Assembly (NCBI GenBank): GCA_903862715.1
Contig: CAIOYY010000087.1
Span: 110,377 to 174,376, forward strand
Source of the DNA: an uncultured Alphaproteobacteria bacterium
GTDB lineage: Bacteria; Pseudomonadota; Alphaproteobacteria; Micropepsales; Micropepsaceae
Direction of reading: 5' to 3'
DNA: 64,000 nucleotides
This document shows, one piece after another, positions 1 through 8,576 of this stretch. Numbering within the stretch: position 1 is the stretch's first letter; every line of letters begins with the position of its first letter. The notes beneath the pieces are model-generated. The model searched no databases, was not told where the DNA came from, and saw only the letters and a program-made list of their open reading frames with translations. Position numbers and translations under genes: made by a program.

Positions 1-154
1 AACAGCGGGGGTGAATTCGTTTTCCGGAATTCCGAACGCGGCGGCGTTTGGCACGCCCCCCCGTGCCCGCCGCGGTAAGAGACGCAGACGCTGCGGTGGC
101 GTAGGTTTCGACAAGGGGCGTTACGGCCCTCATTTCGTCGAGTCGGTCGATCAT
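1..154 (-). CDS. Possible partial hypothetical protein, runs off the window
   Basis: An open minus-strand frame begins at an ATG at 152-154 and stays open to the window edge, giving about 51 residues that start MIDRLDEMRAVTPLVETYAT. An AGGGG element lies about six bases upstream of the ATG, and third codon positions are GC-rich, as in neighbouring genes. It would be divergent from purE. I do not recognise the product, and the fragment is too short to assign a family. It could be a chance frame. Confidence 0.3.
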   Translation of the reverse strand, partial: MIDRLDEMRAVTPLVETYATAASASLTAAGTGGRAKRRRVRNSGKRIHPRC

Positions 155-335
155 CAAAGCCCCTGCCGCACGACGTCACCAACGGCGAATCATCGGCGGC
201 ACGGGAGCTATTCCGCCACGTCCCGAATGCGCGACAAGACGGCCCAAAGCGAGGGTGGCTCGGGTCGAATGAAGTCCCTATACTCCGCCGCTTCGCGCCG
301 CGAGGGCGCACATATTGGCCATGCAGACTGCGTAA

Positions 336-866
336 ATGCCCAGGAAACCAGCACCCAAAAAACAAGTCGCCCGGAAGCCCAAAATCGGGATCATCATGGG
401 CAGCAAATCGGATTGGCCGACGATGAAGCTCGCCGCCGATATCCTCGATGTTCTGGGCATTCCCTATGAAGCCCGGGTCGTGTCGGCGCATCGCACGCCC
501 AAGCGCCTTTACGACTATGCGGGCAGCGCGATGGCCCGCGGGCTCAAGGCAATTATCGCCGGGGCGGGCGGCGCGGCCCACCTGCCGGGAATGGTCGCAT
601 CCATGACGCAATTGCCCGTTCTCGGCGTGCCGGTGGAATCCAAGGCCCTTAAAGGGCTGGACAGCCTCCTCTCCATCGCCCAGATGCCTGGCGGTATTCC
701 GGTCGCCACTTTCGCCATCGGACCGGCAGGAGCCAAGAATGCCGGCCTGTTCGCCGCCGCGCTGCTTGGCCTTGAGGACCCCGCCCTCGCCCGACGCCTT
801 GGCATCTGGCGCGAGCGCCAGACGCAGTCGGTTGTCCTTTCTCCCGAAGACCCGGACCCCTCATGA
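336..866 (+). CDS. purE: 5-(carboxyamino)imidazole ribonucleotide mutase PurE
   Basis: PurE converts N5-CAIR to CAIR in de novo purine synthesis in the cytoplasm. The 176-residue product has a short basic N-terminal tail, then the family's phosphate/nucleotide-binding segment [14 protein letters not shown] near residue 17. The catalytic SAHRTP segment and [10 protein letters not shown] follow. This is the usual length for class I PurE. Its stop codon overlaps the start of purK by four bases (ATGA), so the two enzymes, which act in succession, are translationally coupled. The basic tail contains no second start that fits better. Confidence 0.96.
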   Translation: MPRKPAPKKQVARKPKIGIIMGSKSDWPTMKLAADILDVLGIPYEARVVSAHRTPKRLYDYAGSAMARGLKAIIAGAGGAAHLPGMVASMTQLPVLGVPVESKALKGLDSLLSIAQMPGGIPVATFAIGPAGAKNAGLFAAALLGLEDPALARRLGIWRERQTQSVVLSPEDPDPS

Positions 867-1954
867 GTGAAGCAAAGTCTCTGACGGCTCCCTTGGAGCC
901 GGGGGCAACCATTGGGATTCTGGGGGGCGGACAGCTTGGCCGCATGCTGGCGGAAGCCGCGATCGACCTCGGTCTCAAGACCCATATCTATTCGGACGAA
1001 CGCGACGCGCCTGCCTTTCAGATTGCCGATGAAGCGACCTATGGGCGATATGACGACGAAAAGGCCCTGGAGGCATTTGCCCGCACCTGCGCCGTCGTTA
1101 CCTTCGAATTCGAAAATGTGCCGACCGCGACCGCCGAGTTTCTGAGTCGCCTTGTTCCGATGGCGCCCTCGCCGCGCGCGCTGCAAATTGCGCAGGACCG
1201 CTTTCTTGAAAAAAGTTTTGTCGCAGGATTGGGGATTGCGACCGCTGCGTTTCGCGACGTCGCGAATGAAGAAGACGCCCGTGCGGCGTTTCGCACACTG
1301 GGTGCAGCCGCGATTCTGAAAACGCGACGGCTCGGTTATGACGGTAAAGGCCAGCAGAAAGTGCGCAGTGAAGACGAGGCCGCACGCGCTTTCGTGCAGT
1401 TCGGTGCCGTGCCTGCGATCCTCGAAGATTTTGTCGATTTCTCCTATGAGGCGTCGGTCGTTGCGGCGCGCGGGCGCGACGGGGCATTTGCCGCTTATGA
1501 TCCGCCGAAGAACGAACATGAAAACCATATATTGCGGCGCTCGACCGTGCCCTCTCCGCTGCAGAACGAAAAGGCGGCCGAAGCCATTGTCATCGCCCGA
1601 CGTATCGCGGAGGCCCTGGATTATGTCGGCGTTCTTGGTGTCGAATTATTCGTCGGTGCAGACGGCACGCTGACAGTCAACGAAATTGCGCCGCGCGTTC
1701 ACAATTCCGGCCACTGGACCATCGAAGCCTGTGCCACCAGCCAGTTCGCGCAGCACTTGCGCGCTGTCGCCGGATGGCCTTTGGACGATCCCTCTCGTCA
1801 CAGCGATGCAGTGATGGAGAACATTATCGGCGATGAAGTGACGTCCTGGATGGGAATGACCGAGCCGCCCGAGGGTCTTCATCTTTACGGCAAGGGCGAA
1901 CCGCGCCCCGGGCGCAAAATGGCCCATATCACGCGGACCAAACCGCGCAGCTGA
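863..1954 (+). CDS. purK: 5-(carboxyamino)imidazole ribonucleotide synthase PurK
   Basis: PurK is the ATP-grasp enzyme that carboxylates AIR to N5-CAIR, feeding PurE. The product is 363 residues. An N-terminal Rossmann-like segment, [13 protein letters not shown], lies near residue 17. The central ATP-grasp region includes [12 protein letters not shown], and the C-terminal part carries [18 protein letters not shown], the metal/ATP site typical of PurK. It overlaps purE by four bases. The downstream gene is convergent, only eight bases away, so the operon ends here. Confidence 0.96.
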   Translation: MSEAKSLTAPLEPGATIGILGGGQLGRMLAEAAIDLGLKTHIYSDERDAPAFQIADEATYGRYDDEKALEAFARTCAVVTFEFENVPTATAEFLSRLVPMAPSPRALQIAQDRFLEKSFVAGLGIATAAFRDVANEEDARAAFRTLGAAAILKTRRLGYDGKGQQKVRSEDEAARAFVQFGAVPAILEDFVDFSYEASVVAARGRDGAFAAYDPPKNEHENHILRRSTVPSPLQNEKAAEAIVIARRIAEALDYVGVLGVELFVGADGTLTVNEIAPRVHNSGHWTIEACATSQFAQHLRAVAGWPLDDPSRHSDAVMENIIGDEVTSWMGMTEPPEGLHLYGKGEPRPGRKMAHITRTKPRS

Positions 1955-1962
1955 TCGGAAGA

Positions 1963-2598
1963 TCAGGGCGTGCGGCGGCTTCGCAGGCTTTCAAGGATGC
2001 TCAAGGGATTTGGGAATTGCGCCAGCCCGCGTTCCACGCTGCCGCGCGCCTGCTGAATTTTCATGACATCACCGATGCGCCCATCGAGAAATGTCCAAGT
2101 GTCGGCATGATCCTCGCTGGAATCACTCAACCAATACAGCAGGGTCGAACCGTAGACACCGGCGAGCAGTGCGCGCTTGGTGTAATAATTGAAATCGCTC
2201 GTCTGGTCCCCTGCCGCGCGCCATATCGCATCGACCGTTGAGAAAAGCAGTCTTGCTGCGAGCGGCGCATTCTGTGGCAAAGCGAGAAACGCCGCCGCGC
2301 GCCGGGCGGATTCTTTGTGGGGCGTCATGACCTCGATGCGGGCACGCACGCCTGCGGCGATCCGCTCACGCATTTTCAGCACCGGCATCTGCGCCATTTG
2401 CACGCGCATTTTCGCATCGGCCCATTCGGAAAAGAATTCGACAAGACTTTCACCGCCGCGCGGAAATTGTTTGCGCATTTCGGAAACATCGATACCCGCG
2501 CTCAAGGCGGCGGCGCGCAATGCTTCATCGGAGAACCCGGCGAAGGGAATTTCCTTCAGCGCTTCGAGGAGAATCGTTTCCTTGATGTCATCGGTCAT
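1963..2598 (-). CDS. COQ9 family protein
   Basis: A 211-residue protein of the COQ9 family, also catalogued as 'rpsU-divergently transcribed protein'. In eukaryotes and alphaproteobacteria COQ9 is a lipid-binding accessory factor in ubiquinone synthesis that helps the DMQ hydroxylase. The N-terminal half resembles a TetR-type helical fold (EALKEIPFAGFSDEALRAAA), and the C-terminal half has the YYTKRALLAGVYGSTLLYWL segment characteristic of the family. It starts immediately after the def stop, so the two are probably co-transcribed. The divergent neighbour beyond def is rpsU, which matches the family's conserved context. Confidence 0.93.
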   Translation of the reverse strand: MTDDIKETILLEALKEIPFAGFSDEALRAAALSAGIDVSEMRKQFPRGGESLVEFFSEWADAKMRVQMAQMPVLKMRERIAAGVRARIEVMTPHKESARRAAAFLALPQNAPLAARLLFSTVDAIWRAAGDQTSDFNYYTKRALLAGVYGSTLLYWLSDSSEDHADTWTFLDGRIGDVMKIQQARGSVERGLAQFPNPLSILESLRSRRTP

Positions 2599-3171
2599 TT
2601 ATTGCGCCGCTTCTTCGTCAGACGATTTCGGTTCGAGCCAATGATGTATTTCGCTCTCGAAAATCAGTTTGGACACGTCACCCATCCGCGCGGGATAAAG
2701 GATGCCGTCGAGATGGTCGCATTCGTGCTGTACGACGCGGGCATGGAAGCCCCGCGCGGTCCGCGTCAGCCGGTTGCCCTTCAGGTCGAACCCCGAATAA
2801 CGGATATGGAAGGGACGCTCGACCCAGCCGCGCAGGCCGGGAACCGAAAGGCAGCCCTCCCAACCCCCTTCCCGGTCATCCCCCAGCACGTCGATGACGG
2901 GATTCACGAGAACAGTCAGCGGGGCGGTGTGGTCAAAGTGTTCGGCGTCGGAAAGGCCTTCCGCCGCACGGGCCCCGGGCGCCTGGAACACCACGACCCG
3001 CAAAGACACACCGACCTGCGGCGCCGCGAGGCCAGCCCCGTTAGCGTGCTCCATGGTTTCCACCATATCCGCCACGAGACGGGCGATTTCGGGCGCCGTA
3101 GGGTCTGCCACGGGCGCTGCGGGCCTTCCCAGTACCGGGTGGCCCATACGGGCGATTTCCAAGATAGCCAT
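2599..3171 (-). CDS. def: Peptide deformylase
   Basis: Removes the N-formyl group from nascent proteins. All three family motifs are present in order: GAGLAAPQVG, EGCLSVPG (cysteine metal ligand) and HECDHLDG (two histidine ligands and the catalytic glutamate). I chose the ATG at 3171, giving MAILEIARMGHPVL, the usual family N-terminus, and a 190-residue protein. A longer frame reaches 3252 and would add 27 residues; neither start has a good Shine-Dalgarno sequence. The gene abuts COQ9 downstream and is divergent from rpsU. Confidence 0.93.
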   Translation of the reverse strand: MAILEIARMGHPVLGRPAAPVADPTAPEIARLVADMVETMEHANGAGLAAPQVGVSLRVVVFQAPGARAAEGLSDAEHFDHTAPLTVLVNPVIDVLGDDREGGWEGCLSVPGLRGWVERPFHIRYSGFDLKGNRLTRTARGFHARVVQHECDHLDGILYPARMGDVSKLIFESEIHHWLEPKSSDEEAAQ

Positions 3172-3346
3172 GGAAGAATATATGGCCTTAGCGTCGGCCA
3201 GCGTCAAAGGCGGCGGCGCGCCACGAACCGGCAAATTATCGCGGTAAACCATGGCGAAACGCGAGTGCCGGGGTGGACAGGAACGAGGCCGTCTGTTAGT
3301 TACCCGGCCCTCAAGCCGGAAATTTCACGGGAAATACCCCGGCATA

Positions 3347-3571
3347 ATGGAGCCGCCTTTGCAGATCATCGTTCGCGACAACAATATCGACCAAGCGCTG
3401 AAAGCACTCAAAAAGAAGATGCAGCGTGAGGGTATTTTCCGCGAGATGAAGCTCAGGGGCCATTTTGAGAAGCCGTCGGAAAAGCGCGCCCGCGAACGGG
3501 CCGAAGCGATCCGCCGTTATCGCAAGCTGCAGCGCAAGCGTCTGCAGCGCGAGGGGCTTCTCCCGCGTTAA
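3347..3571 (+). CDS. rpsU: 30S ribosomal protein S21
   Basis: Small basic ribosomal protein of the 30S subunit. The sequence runs [20 protein letters not shown] and then a strongly basic helix ([21 protein letters not shown]). From the ATG at 3347 the protein has 74 residues. The family normally begins MQIIVRDNN, which here corresponds to a TTG codon at 3359-3361; a GGAG at 3349-3352 sits six bases before that TTG. The true start may therefore be TTG 3359 (70 residues). The gene is followed by a strong terminator and is divergent from def. Confidence 0.93.
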   Translation: MEPPLQIIVRDNNIDQALKALKKKMQREGIFREMKLRGHFEKPSEKRARERAEAIRRYRKLQRKRLQREGLLPR

Positions 3572-3594
3572 GGCAAACACCTTTGGAAATGAGC

Positions 3595-3622
3595 AGGCCG
3601 CACCGTGAGGAGCGGCCTTTTT
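3595..3622 (+). terminator. Rho-independent terminator of rpsU
   Basis: A seven-base-pair stem (aggccgc at 3595-3601 with gcggcct at 3612-3618) encloses a ten-base loop and runs into a T tract. It lies about 23 bases after the rpsU stop. Confidence 0.85.
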
Positions 3623-3792
3623 CATATCTGGGCATCGGCCCCCTATCGGCATCACCACATCGTCAACGCAGCGGCGATGGCGCCAGTCTTCTTGGCCCGT
3701 ACGCTCCTGTACTATGCTTCTCGCCTCCGAGGGGGATGGCAAAGCCGCGCCCGTCATAACGATAGAATAGCGGCAACCAGGAGAGATACGAC

Positions 3793-4845
3793 ATGCCGAG
3801 CAAACGGCTTTTCCTTTCTGCGCTGTCCCTTGGCGTTGTGTTGGGACTTGCGGCCTGCGGCAATGCCAATCCGGCCGCGCAGTCCACCGGAGACGCTTCT
3901 GGCGAAATTCAGGGCGACAAAGACTATTTCCGGGGAAAGACCGTCACCTTTATCGTGGCAACCGCGCCGGGTGGCGGGTACGACACCTATGGCCGCCTTA
4001 TCGCGCGTTACATGCAGGAATATCTTCCGGGAAGCCGGTTCATCGTCCGCAATATTCCGGGCGCGGGCCAGATCATCGGCGCCAATACGATCTATGTGTC
4101 GAAGGCCGACGGCCTGACCATCGGGACGTTCAATACCGGATTGATCTACGCGCAGATTCTGCAGCAGGAAGGCGTGCAGTTCGATCTCGGCAATATGAGC
4201 TGGGTCGGCAAGATGGCTGAGGAAGGTCGGAGCCTCGCTATATCGAGCCTCTCCGGATTTCAGTCCGTGGACGATTTACGCAATGCACCGCAGCCGATTG
4301 TCCTGTCCGCCGCAGGCATCGGTTCGGCCTCCTATATCGAAACCCGCATCATGGCGCAGGTCATGGATCTCGACATCCAGATCGTGACGGGTTTCGACGG
4401 CAATGAAACGCAGCTCAGCATGATGCGCGGCGAGCTGAATGGCGTGCTCGGAGCGGCAAGCTCGAACATGGATTTCGTCAATCGCGGCGACGGAAAGTTT
4501 CTGGTTTCTATCGCGGGGGCGCGTTCCGCGCTTCCCGGCGTTCCACAGGTCCGCGAATTCGTCACCGCTCCTACGGATCTGCAACTATTGAATCTCGTCG
4601 AGACAATGGCAGAACTGGGCCGGCTGGCTGCAGGCCCGCCTGACATCCCCCCCCATATTCTTCTTGCGCTGCGCGATGCGTTCAATACGGCCCTGCACGA
4701 CCCTGATCTGCTGGCCGATGCCGAGCAACTTCTCATCCCGATCACGGCGGGCACGGGAGAGGAAGTGGAAGGCAAGGTGCGCATGCTGCTCGATCAGCCC
4801 CCCGAAGTGGTTGATCTACTGCGGATGGCCTCACAGGGCCCCTGA
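3793..4845 (+). CDS. Tripartite tricarboxylate transporter substrate-binding lipoprotein (TctC/Bug family)
   Basis: A 350-residue secreted binding protein of the Bug/TctC family, which captures small carboxylates in the periplasm for tripartite tricarboxylate transporters. The N-terminus is a signal peptide with a lipobox-like LAAC, so it is probably a lipoprotein. Typical family segments follow: GKTVTFIVATAPGGGYDTYGR near residue 48, VRNIPGAGQIIGAN, and a central AAGIGSASYIE. An AGGAGA lies eight bases before the ATG. No TctA or TctB membrane gene is nearby, so it is an orphan binding protein here; the substrate cannot be read from the sequence. Confidence 0.85.
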   Translation: MPSKRLFLSALSLGVVLGLAACGNANPAAQSTGDASGEIQGDKDYFRGKTVTFIVATAPGGGYDTYGRLIARYMQEYLPGSRFIVRNIPGAGQIIGANTIYVSKADGLTIGTFNTGLIYAQILQQEGVQFDLGNMSWVGKMAEEGRSLAISSLSGFQSVDDLRNAPQPIVLSAAGIGSASYIETRIMAQVMDLDIQIVTGFDGNETQLSMMRGELNGVLGAASSNMDFVNRGDGKFLVSIAGARSALPGVPQVREFVTAPTDLQLLNLVETMAELGRLAAGPPDIPPHILLALRDAFNTALHDPDLLADAEQLLIPITAGTGEEVEGKVRMLLDQPPEVVDLLRMASQGP

Positions 4846-4901
4846 ACAGGGTCGCTTTAGAACTGCGGTTCCCGCTCGCAGACACTGACGAATAGGCATA
4901 A

Positions 4902-4931
4902 AAAAGGGCGCGGAAATCTCCGCGCCCTTTT
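4902..4931. terminator. Bidirectional terminator
   Basis: A 13-base-pair inverted repeat (4902-4914 with 4919-4931) has A and T tracts on both sides and a four-base loop. It lies between the convergent TctC-like gene and the minus-strand TPR gene and can serve both. Confidence 0.85.
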
Positions 4932-4951
4932 GCTTAACTTGAACGATGTCG

Positions 4952-6187
4952 TCACATAGAGGCGTAAAGGGTCCAGGCGCTGGATACGGGCACCATCGCC
5001 GGAGATTGCGAGGCCTGCTGAAACGCCGCCTGCGCTTCCGCCTTCTTGCCCTGTTCCAGAAGAACGATGCCTAGCAGAACCTGCACATCCGCCGCATCTT
5101 GCAACCCACCTTTGGCGATACCGGCCCGGATAGCAGCTTCTGCTTCCGCCGCGCGACCAAGCGCGAAAAGCGTCTCGCCATACTGAATTTGCGCGTCACC
5201 GTTCGCAGCGCCGGCGGCGACAGTGGCAAATTCCGTCAGCCCCGCTTCCGCTTCGTTAGACGATGCCGTCGCATCGGTGAGCGCCGTGCCAAGCTCGGCG
5301 GCATTCAATTTGCCCGCAGCGATACCTTCTTCGAGAGCTGACTTCGCTTCAGCAGCAAGGCCCATATCATAGGCAAGGTTGGCCATGGCGGCGTAGTCAC
5401 CACCTTCCATGGCATTCGTTTCGCGACGCAGACGGTAGAGGTTCAGCAATTGCCGATCGCTGAGGCCGGGCGCCATAAAACCGTAATCAACCACGCGCGC
5501 CCAATTCTGAGGCGTCGGATCGACTATCGCGATCTGCCCAGCGGTCTGCTGTGCTTCGGCTTCTTTGCCTTGCTCCTGCTGCGCCGCATGCAGCACCGTC
5601 AATATTTCGATGGTGGGCTTCATTCCCGCCGCTTCCTTGCGGGCAACAACGCTCTGGGCAAAGGCCTCGGCGCCGGGAAGGTCCCCACTGAAGTAATAAG
5701 CGTTCGCCAAAACCTGATCGTTGGTGTCATCCCAGCCAGGGTAATTGACCGCTTCGGTTCCATACATAATCGCCCGCGCGCGGTCCGCCTGGTTCACAAG
5801 CGTCGCAATACGAAGGAAGCGTTCCTTGTCCTCCTGCGGCAGCACACCCGTATCGTAGGCGGCATTAAAACGCGCAGCCGCCTGCTCGAGATTTTGCTCC
5901 TGCAAAAAGAGCTGAAAATCAAGAATTTCGATCGTGTAGATTTCCCACAGCGTTAACTCCGGGAGCGCCCGCGCTTCCGCAAGGAAACCGTGCGCTGCAG
6001 GAAAATCCATGTCCTCCTGAAACGCTTCAGCCGCGTCACTGTAAAGTTCGGCGACTTCGTCGCTGATTTCCGTGTCCACGCCTTCTGGCGCTTCCACTGC
6101 GAGCACGGGGGTTGCCGCCGTCAATGCTGCGAACGACCCGCCGCAAAGCAGGAAGGCCATCGCTGCGCTCTTAAATGTCTTATTCAT
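4952..6187 (-). CDS. Secreted tetratricopeptide-repeat protein
   Basis: A 411-residue protein with a clear Sec signal peptide (hydrophobic core near residues 8-25, then LTAATPVLA) and helical repeats of the TPR/Sel1 type. Examples are FAQSVVARKEAAGM, GDAQIQYGETLFALGRAAEAE and DAADVQVLLGIVLLEQGKKAEAQAAF near the C-terminus. It is probably a periplasmic scaffold. It is the last gene of the minus-strand tonB-exbB-exbD-exbD-TPR-TPR series, with GAGG six bases before its ATG. It is probably a paralogue of the next TPR gene, judging by size, signal peptide and organisation. Its exact role with TonB is not known. Confidence 0.8.
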   Translation of the reverse strand: MNKTFKSAAMAFLLCGGSFAALTAATPVLAVEAPEGVDTEISDEVAELYSDAAEAFQEDMDFPAAHGFLAEARALPELTLWEIYTIEILDFQLFLQEQNLEQAAARFNAAYDTGVLPQEDKERFLRIATLVNQADRARAIMYGTEAVNYPGWDDTNDQVLANAYYFSGDLPGAEAFAQSVVARKEAAGMKPTIEILTVLHAAQQEQGKEAEAQQTAGQIAIVDPTPQNWARVVDYGFMAPGLSDRQLLNLYRLRRETNAMEGGDYAAMANLAYDMGLAAEAKSALEEGIAAGKLNAAELGTALTDATASSNEAEAGLTEFATVAAGAANGDAQIQYGETLFALGRAAEAEAAIRAGIAKGGLQDAADVQVLLGIVLLEQGKKAEAQAAFQQASQSPAMVPVSSAWTLYASM

Positions 6188-6324
6188 TGGTGACCTCTTT
6201 CCCAGATGAACCGCATACGGGGGAGTTTCGCGGTCCTATTGTTTCCAAGACGCAACAAAGCCGGTCCATGAGCACACCCCCATGTACCGCGCCAAGTCGC
6301 TATTCTGACCTGAAGCCTAATATA

Positions 6325-7524
6325 TCACTGCCTGGCGTAGATAGACCACAAACGCGCTATGACAGCGTTGGCGTTGCCGTCGGCATAACCTTCAACGGCA
6401 TTGAACTGCTGCACCGCTCCGGCGTTGTCGCCCTTGCCCAAAAGTGCATGGCCGAGCCCAATTTGAGATATCTGCAGATTGGCCCCAGTCACACCCTTCG
6501 CTATCGCCGAACGGAACGCGGCTTCCGCTTCATCGAACTGCTGGTAGCTGAGATAGGCCTGCCCGAGCTTCATGGAGACAAACCCGGTTGCATCGGCAGC
6601 TGCACTGGTGACCGCGCCGGCCATCTGCGCCTGATGGGTAGTCGCACGATCATTGGTCATGTTGATGAGACGCGTGCTGCGCTCGCCTTCGAGCATCATC
6701 GCTTCGGCGGCAAGATCAAGAACACGCTTCGCTTCGCCGGGATAGTTGGCGATAATCGCGAGCTGAGCCATTTCGCTGTATTCGGCCGGCGTTTTAAAGC
6801 CGCCCGTCAAAAGCCGCAGACGGGAAATTTCCAGTGACTGTTCGTCGTTCAGGCCTGTGACCGAACGGCGGACATTGCGCAGTAGAGCGTCCCAGGCTTC
6901 AGGCGTCGGATAATGCAACGCAATCTGCTCAAGGATCGGCCGCTGGCCGGCAAAATCATCTTTCGCGAAGTAGCAGGCGGAAAGAAGATCGAGCACACCT
7001 TTTTGCGGCGTATTCACCCGCGCAAGCGGGGTCGCCAGACGAATGCATTCGTCGTGATCGCCACGGTCATAGGCGGCCTGCGCGGTGAACACCGCGATGT
7101 CGCCGGTACGGCCAAGCTGGCGGGCATATTCTTCCGCTTTGGCGGTATTGCCCAGATTGAGAGAGAGGCGGAGAGCCGATTCCAGATTCTGGTTACGATT
7201 GCCGACATTGCCCGCAATCATCGCCTCGACCTGGGTCAACGCGGGCTGATACTGCCGCGCCTGCACCATGTAGGAAAGGATCGACTGCTGGATAAAGCTG
7301 CGCTCCGCGCCACTGATGCCCGCGACCTGTTCGGCGCGGCGCATGGCGGCGATGGCGGCCGTATAGTTGCCGGCAGCGGCAGCGGTGGTGGCTTCCTGGA
7401 CCGGGGTAGCAAGCGCCGGGTTGGTGATCTCGAGTTGCGCCTGCGCAGGTATCGAGGTCGACACAAATGCGGCGGCGCCGAGAAGCAATGCCCCGATGAG
7501 TTTGCTAGTGGTATGCGATCTCAT
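6325..7524 (-). CDS. Secreted tetratricopeptide-repeat protein
   Basis: A 399-residue protein with a signal peptide (SKLIGALLLGAAAFVSTSIPAQA) followed by TPR-like repeats such as AAAAGNYTAAIAAMRRAEQVA and QAYLSYQQFDEAEAAFRSAI near the C-terminus. It is predicted to be periplasmic. It lies 113 bases after an exbD gene and 137 bases before a second TPR gene on the same strand. The positions fit one energy-transduction operon, in which TPR proteins may link the TonB complex to the envelope. That link is inference from location. GAGGA lies upstream of the ATG. Confidence 0.8.
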   Translation of the reverse strand: MRSHTTSKLIGALLLGAAAFVSTSIPAQAQLEITNPALATPVQEATTAAAAGNYTAAIAAMRRAEQVAGISGAERSFIQQSILSYMVQARQYQPALTQVEAMIAGNVGNRNQNLESALRLSLNLGNTAKAEEYARQLGRTGDIAVFTAQAAYDRGDHDECIRLATPLARVNTPQKGVLDLLSACYFAKDDFAGQRPILEQIALHYPTPEAWDALLRNVRRSVTGLNDEQSLEISRLRLLTGGFKTPAEYSEMAQLAIIANYPGEAKRVLDLAAEAMMLEGERSTRLINMTNDRATTHQAQMAGAVTSAAADATGFVSMKLGQAYLSYQQFDEAEAAFRSAIAKGVTGANLQISQIGLGHALLGKGDNAGAVQQFNAVEGYADGNANAVIARLWSIYARQ

Positions 7525-7637
7525 TGGTATTCCTCACATTTGGCGGCAAAACCACCCCCACGGCTCGGCCGCGAAAGTTCCATAAATCCATCCGAGTCAA
7601 TTTATAACCCTCAATTCAGGTTACTTCTTGACCGCAT

Positions 7638-8066
7638 TTAGTCCGCAAATTGTCCGGTTCCGACAAAACCGATCTTCTCGACACCCAGTCTCTGGGCATC
7701 GGCTAGGACGCTGGCGACGGTTTCGTACCGCGCCAAACGGTTGGGACGAAGATGGATTTCCGGCTGGGGATCCTGGACTTCAATCTGTTCGAAGAAGCTA
7801 CGCAGGGTTGCCCGGTTGGGAACCGCGCTGCCGTTCCACAAAACGGTGCCGTCGAAATCGATTTCAAGATCGATGACCACGGATACCGCATCGGTCGGCG
7901 GCGGCGGAACCCGCGGATCCGGCATGTCGAGCTTCACGGCATGAGTCTGGATCGGAATCGTAACGATAAAAAGAATGAGCAGAACGAGCATGACGTCGAT
8001 GAGCGGGACGAGATTCATCTCGACCAATGCTTCGCCTTCGCCTTCGCTGCCAACACTAAACGACAT
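7638..8066 (-). CDS. exbD: ExbD/TolR family biopolymer transport protein (second copy)
   Basis: A 142-residue ExbD-type protein. It has a short cytoplasmic N-terminus, a single membrane segment preceded by the family signature VPLIDVMLVLLILFIVTIP, including the aspartate that carries protons, and a periplasmic domain. Together with ExbB it forms the proton-driven motor that energises TonB. The C-terminus ends FVGTGQFAD. This is the second of two adjacent, clearly different exbD copies, which would allow a heteromeric ExbD ring. Confidence 0.92.
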   Translation of the reverse strand: MSFSVGSEGEGEALVEMNLVPLIDVMLVLLILFIVTIPIQTHAVKLDMPDPRVPPPPTDAVSVVIDLEIDFDGTVLWNGSAVPNRATLRSFFEQIEVQDPQPEIHLRPNRLARYETVASVLADAQRLGVEKIGFVGTGQFAD

Positions 8067-8088
8067 GACGGCTTCCTTTTAAGTTCTT

Positions 8089-8532
8089 CTACTCGGCGAA
8101 AACGCGGGGTTCGGGATTGGTGATGAACCCGACCTTCAGGATCGACGCGCGCTGCAGATTGTACATAACGCGCCCGACATACTCGAACCGGACATCCTTA
8201 TCGGCGCGGATATGGACTTCAGGCTGCGGCTCAAGCACCGCAACTTCGGCCAACCGCGTAAACAATTCCGCGCTCGTTGCCAGATACTCGTCGTTCCAAT
8301 AGGTATTTCCGTTGGTGTCGACGGCGATGGTGATGTTCTCCGGCGTCGTTTCGGTGACGATATTCGTCGCCACCGGAAGCGTCAGAGGCACCGACCTAAT
8401 CACCACCGGGATGGTGATCATGAAGATGATCAGCATCACGAGCATCACGTCCACGAGCGGAATGACGTTGATGTTCGAGTTAACCGAGTCGTCCTCGCCC
8501 CCCGAAGACATCAGGTCCAGTTTGGCCTTCAT
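8089..8532 (-). CDS. exbD: ExbD/TolR family biopolymer transport protein (first copy)
   Basis: A 147-residue ExbD-type protein with the segment VIPLVDVMLVMLIIFMITIP, containing the proton-carrying aspartate, then a periplasmic domain with RADKDVRFEYVGRVMYNLQ. It lies between exbB (44 bases away) and the second exbD (22 bases away) on the same strand. The N-terminus has an extra polar stretch (SSGGEDDSVNSN) before the membrane segment that the other copy lacks. It should act with ExbB and TonB in the inner membrane. Confidence 0.92.
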   Translation of the reverse strand: MKAKLDLMSSGGEDDSVNSNINVIPLVDVMLVMLIIFMITIPVVIRSVPLTLPVATNIVTETTPENITIAVDTNGNTYWNDEYLATSAELFTRLAEVAVLEPQPEVHIRADKDVRFEYVGRVMYNLQRASILKVGFITNPEPRVFAE

Positions 8533-8576
8533 CGTCTCAATCTTCCTTTGGTTCCGACCGTATGAAGCGCGTCGAA

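Noticed and set aside
515-1528. Minus-strand frame of 337 codons across purE and purK
   Set aside because: It lies wholly opposite two certain genes and has no recognisable motifs.
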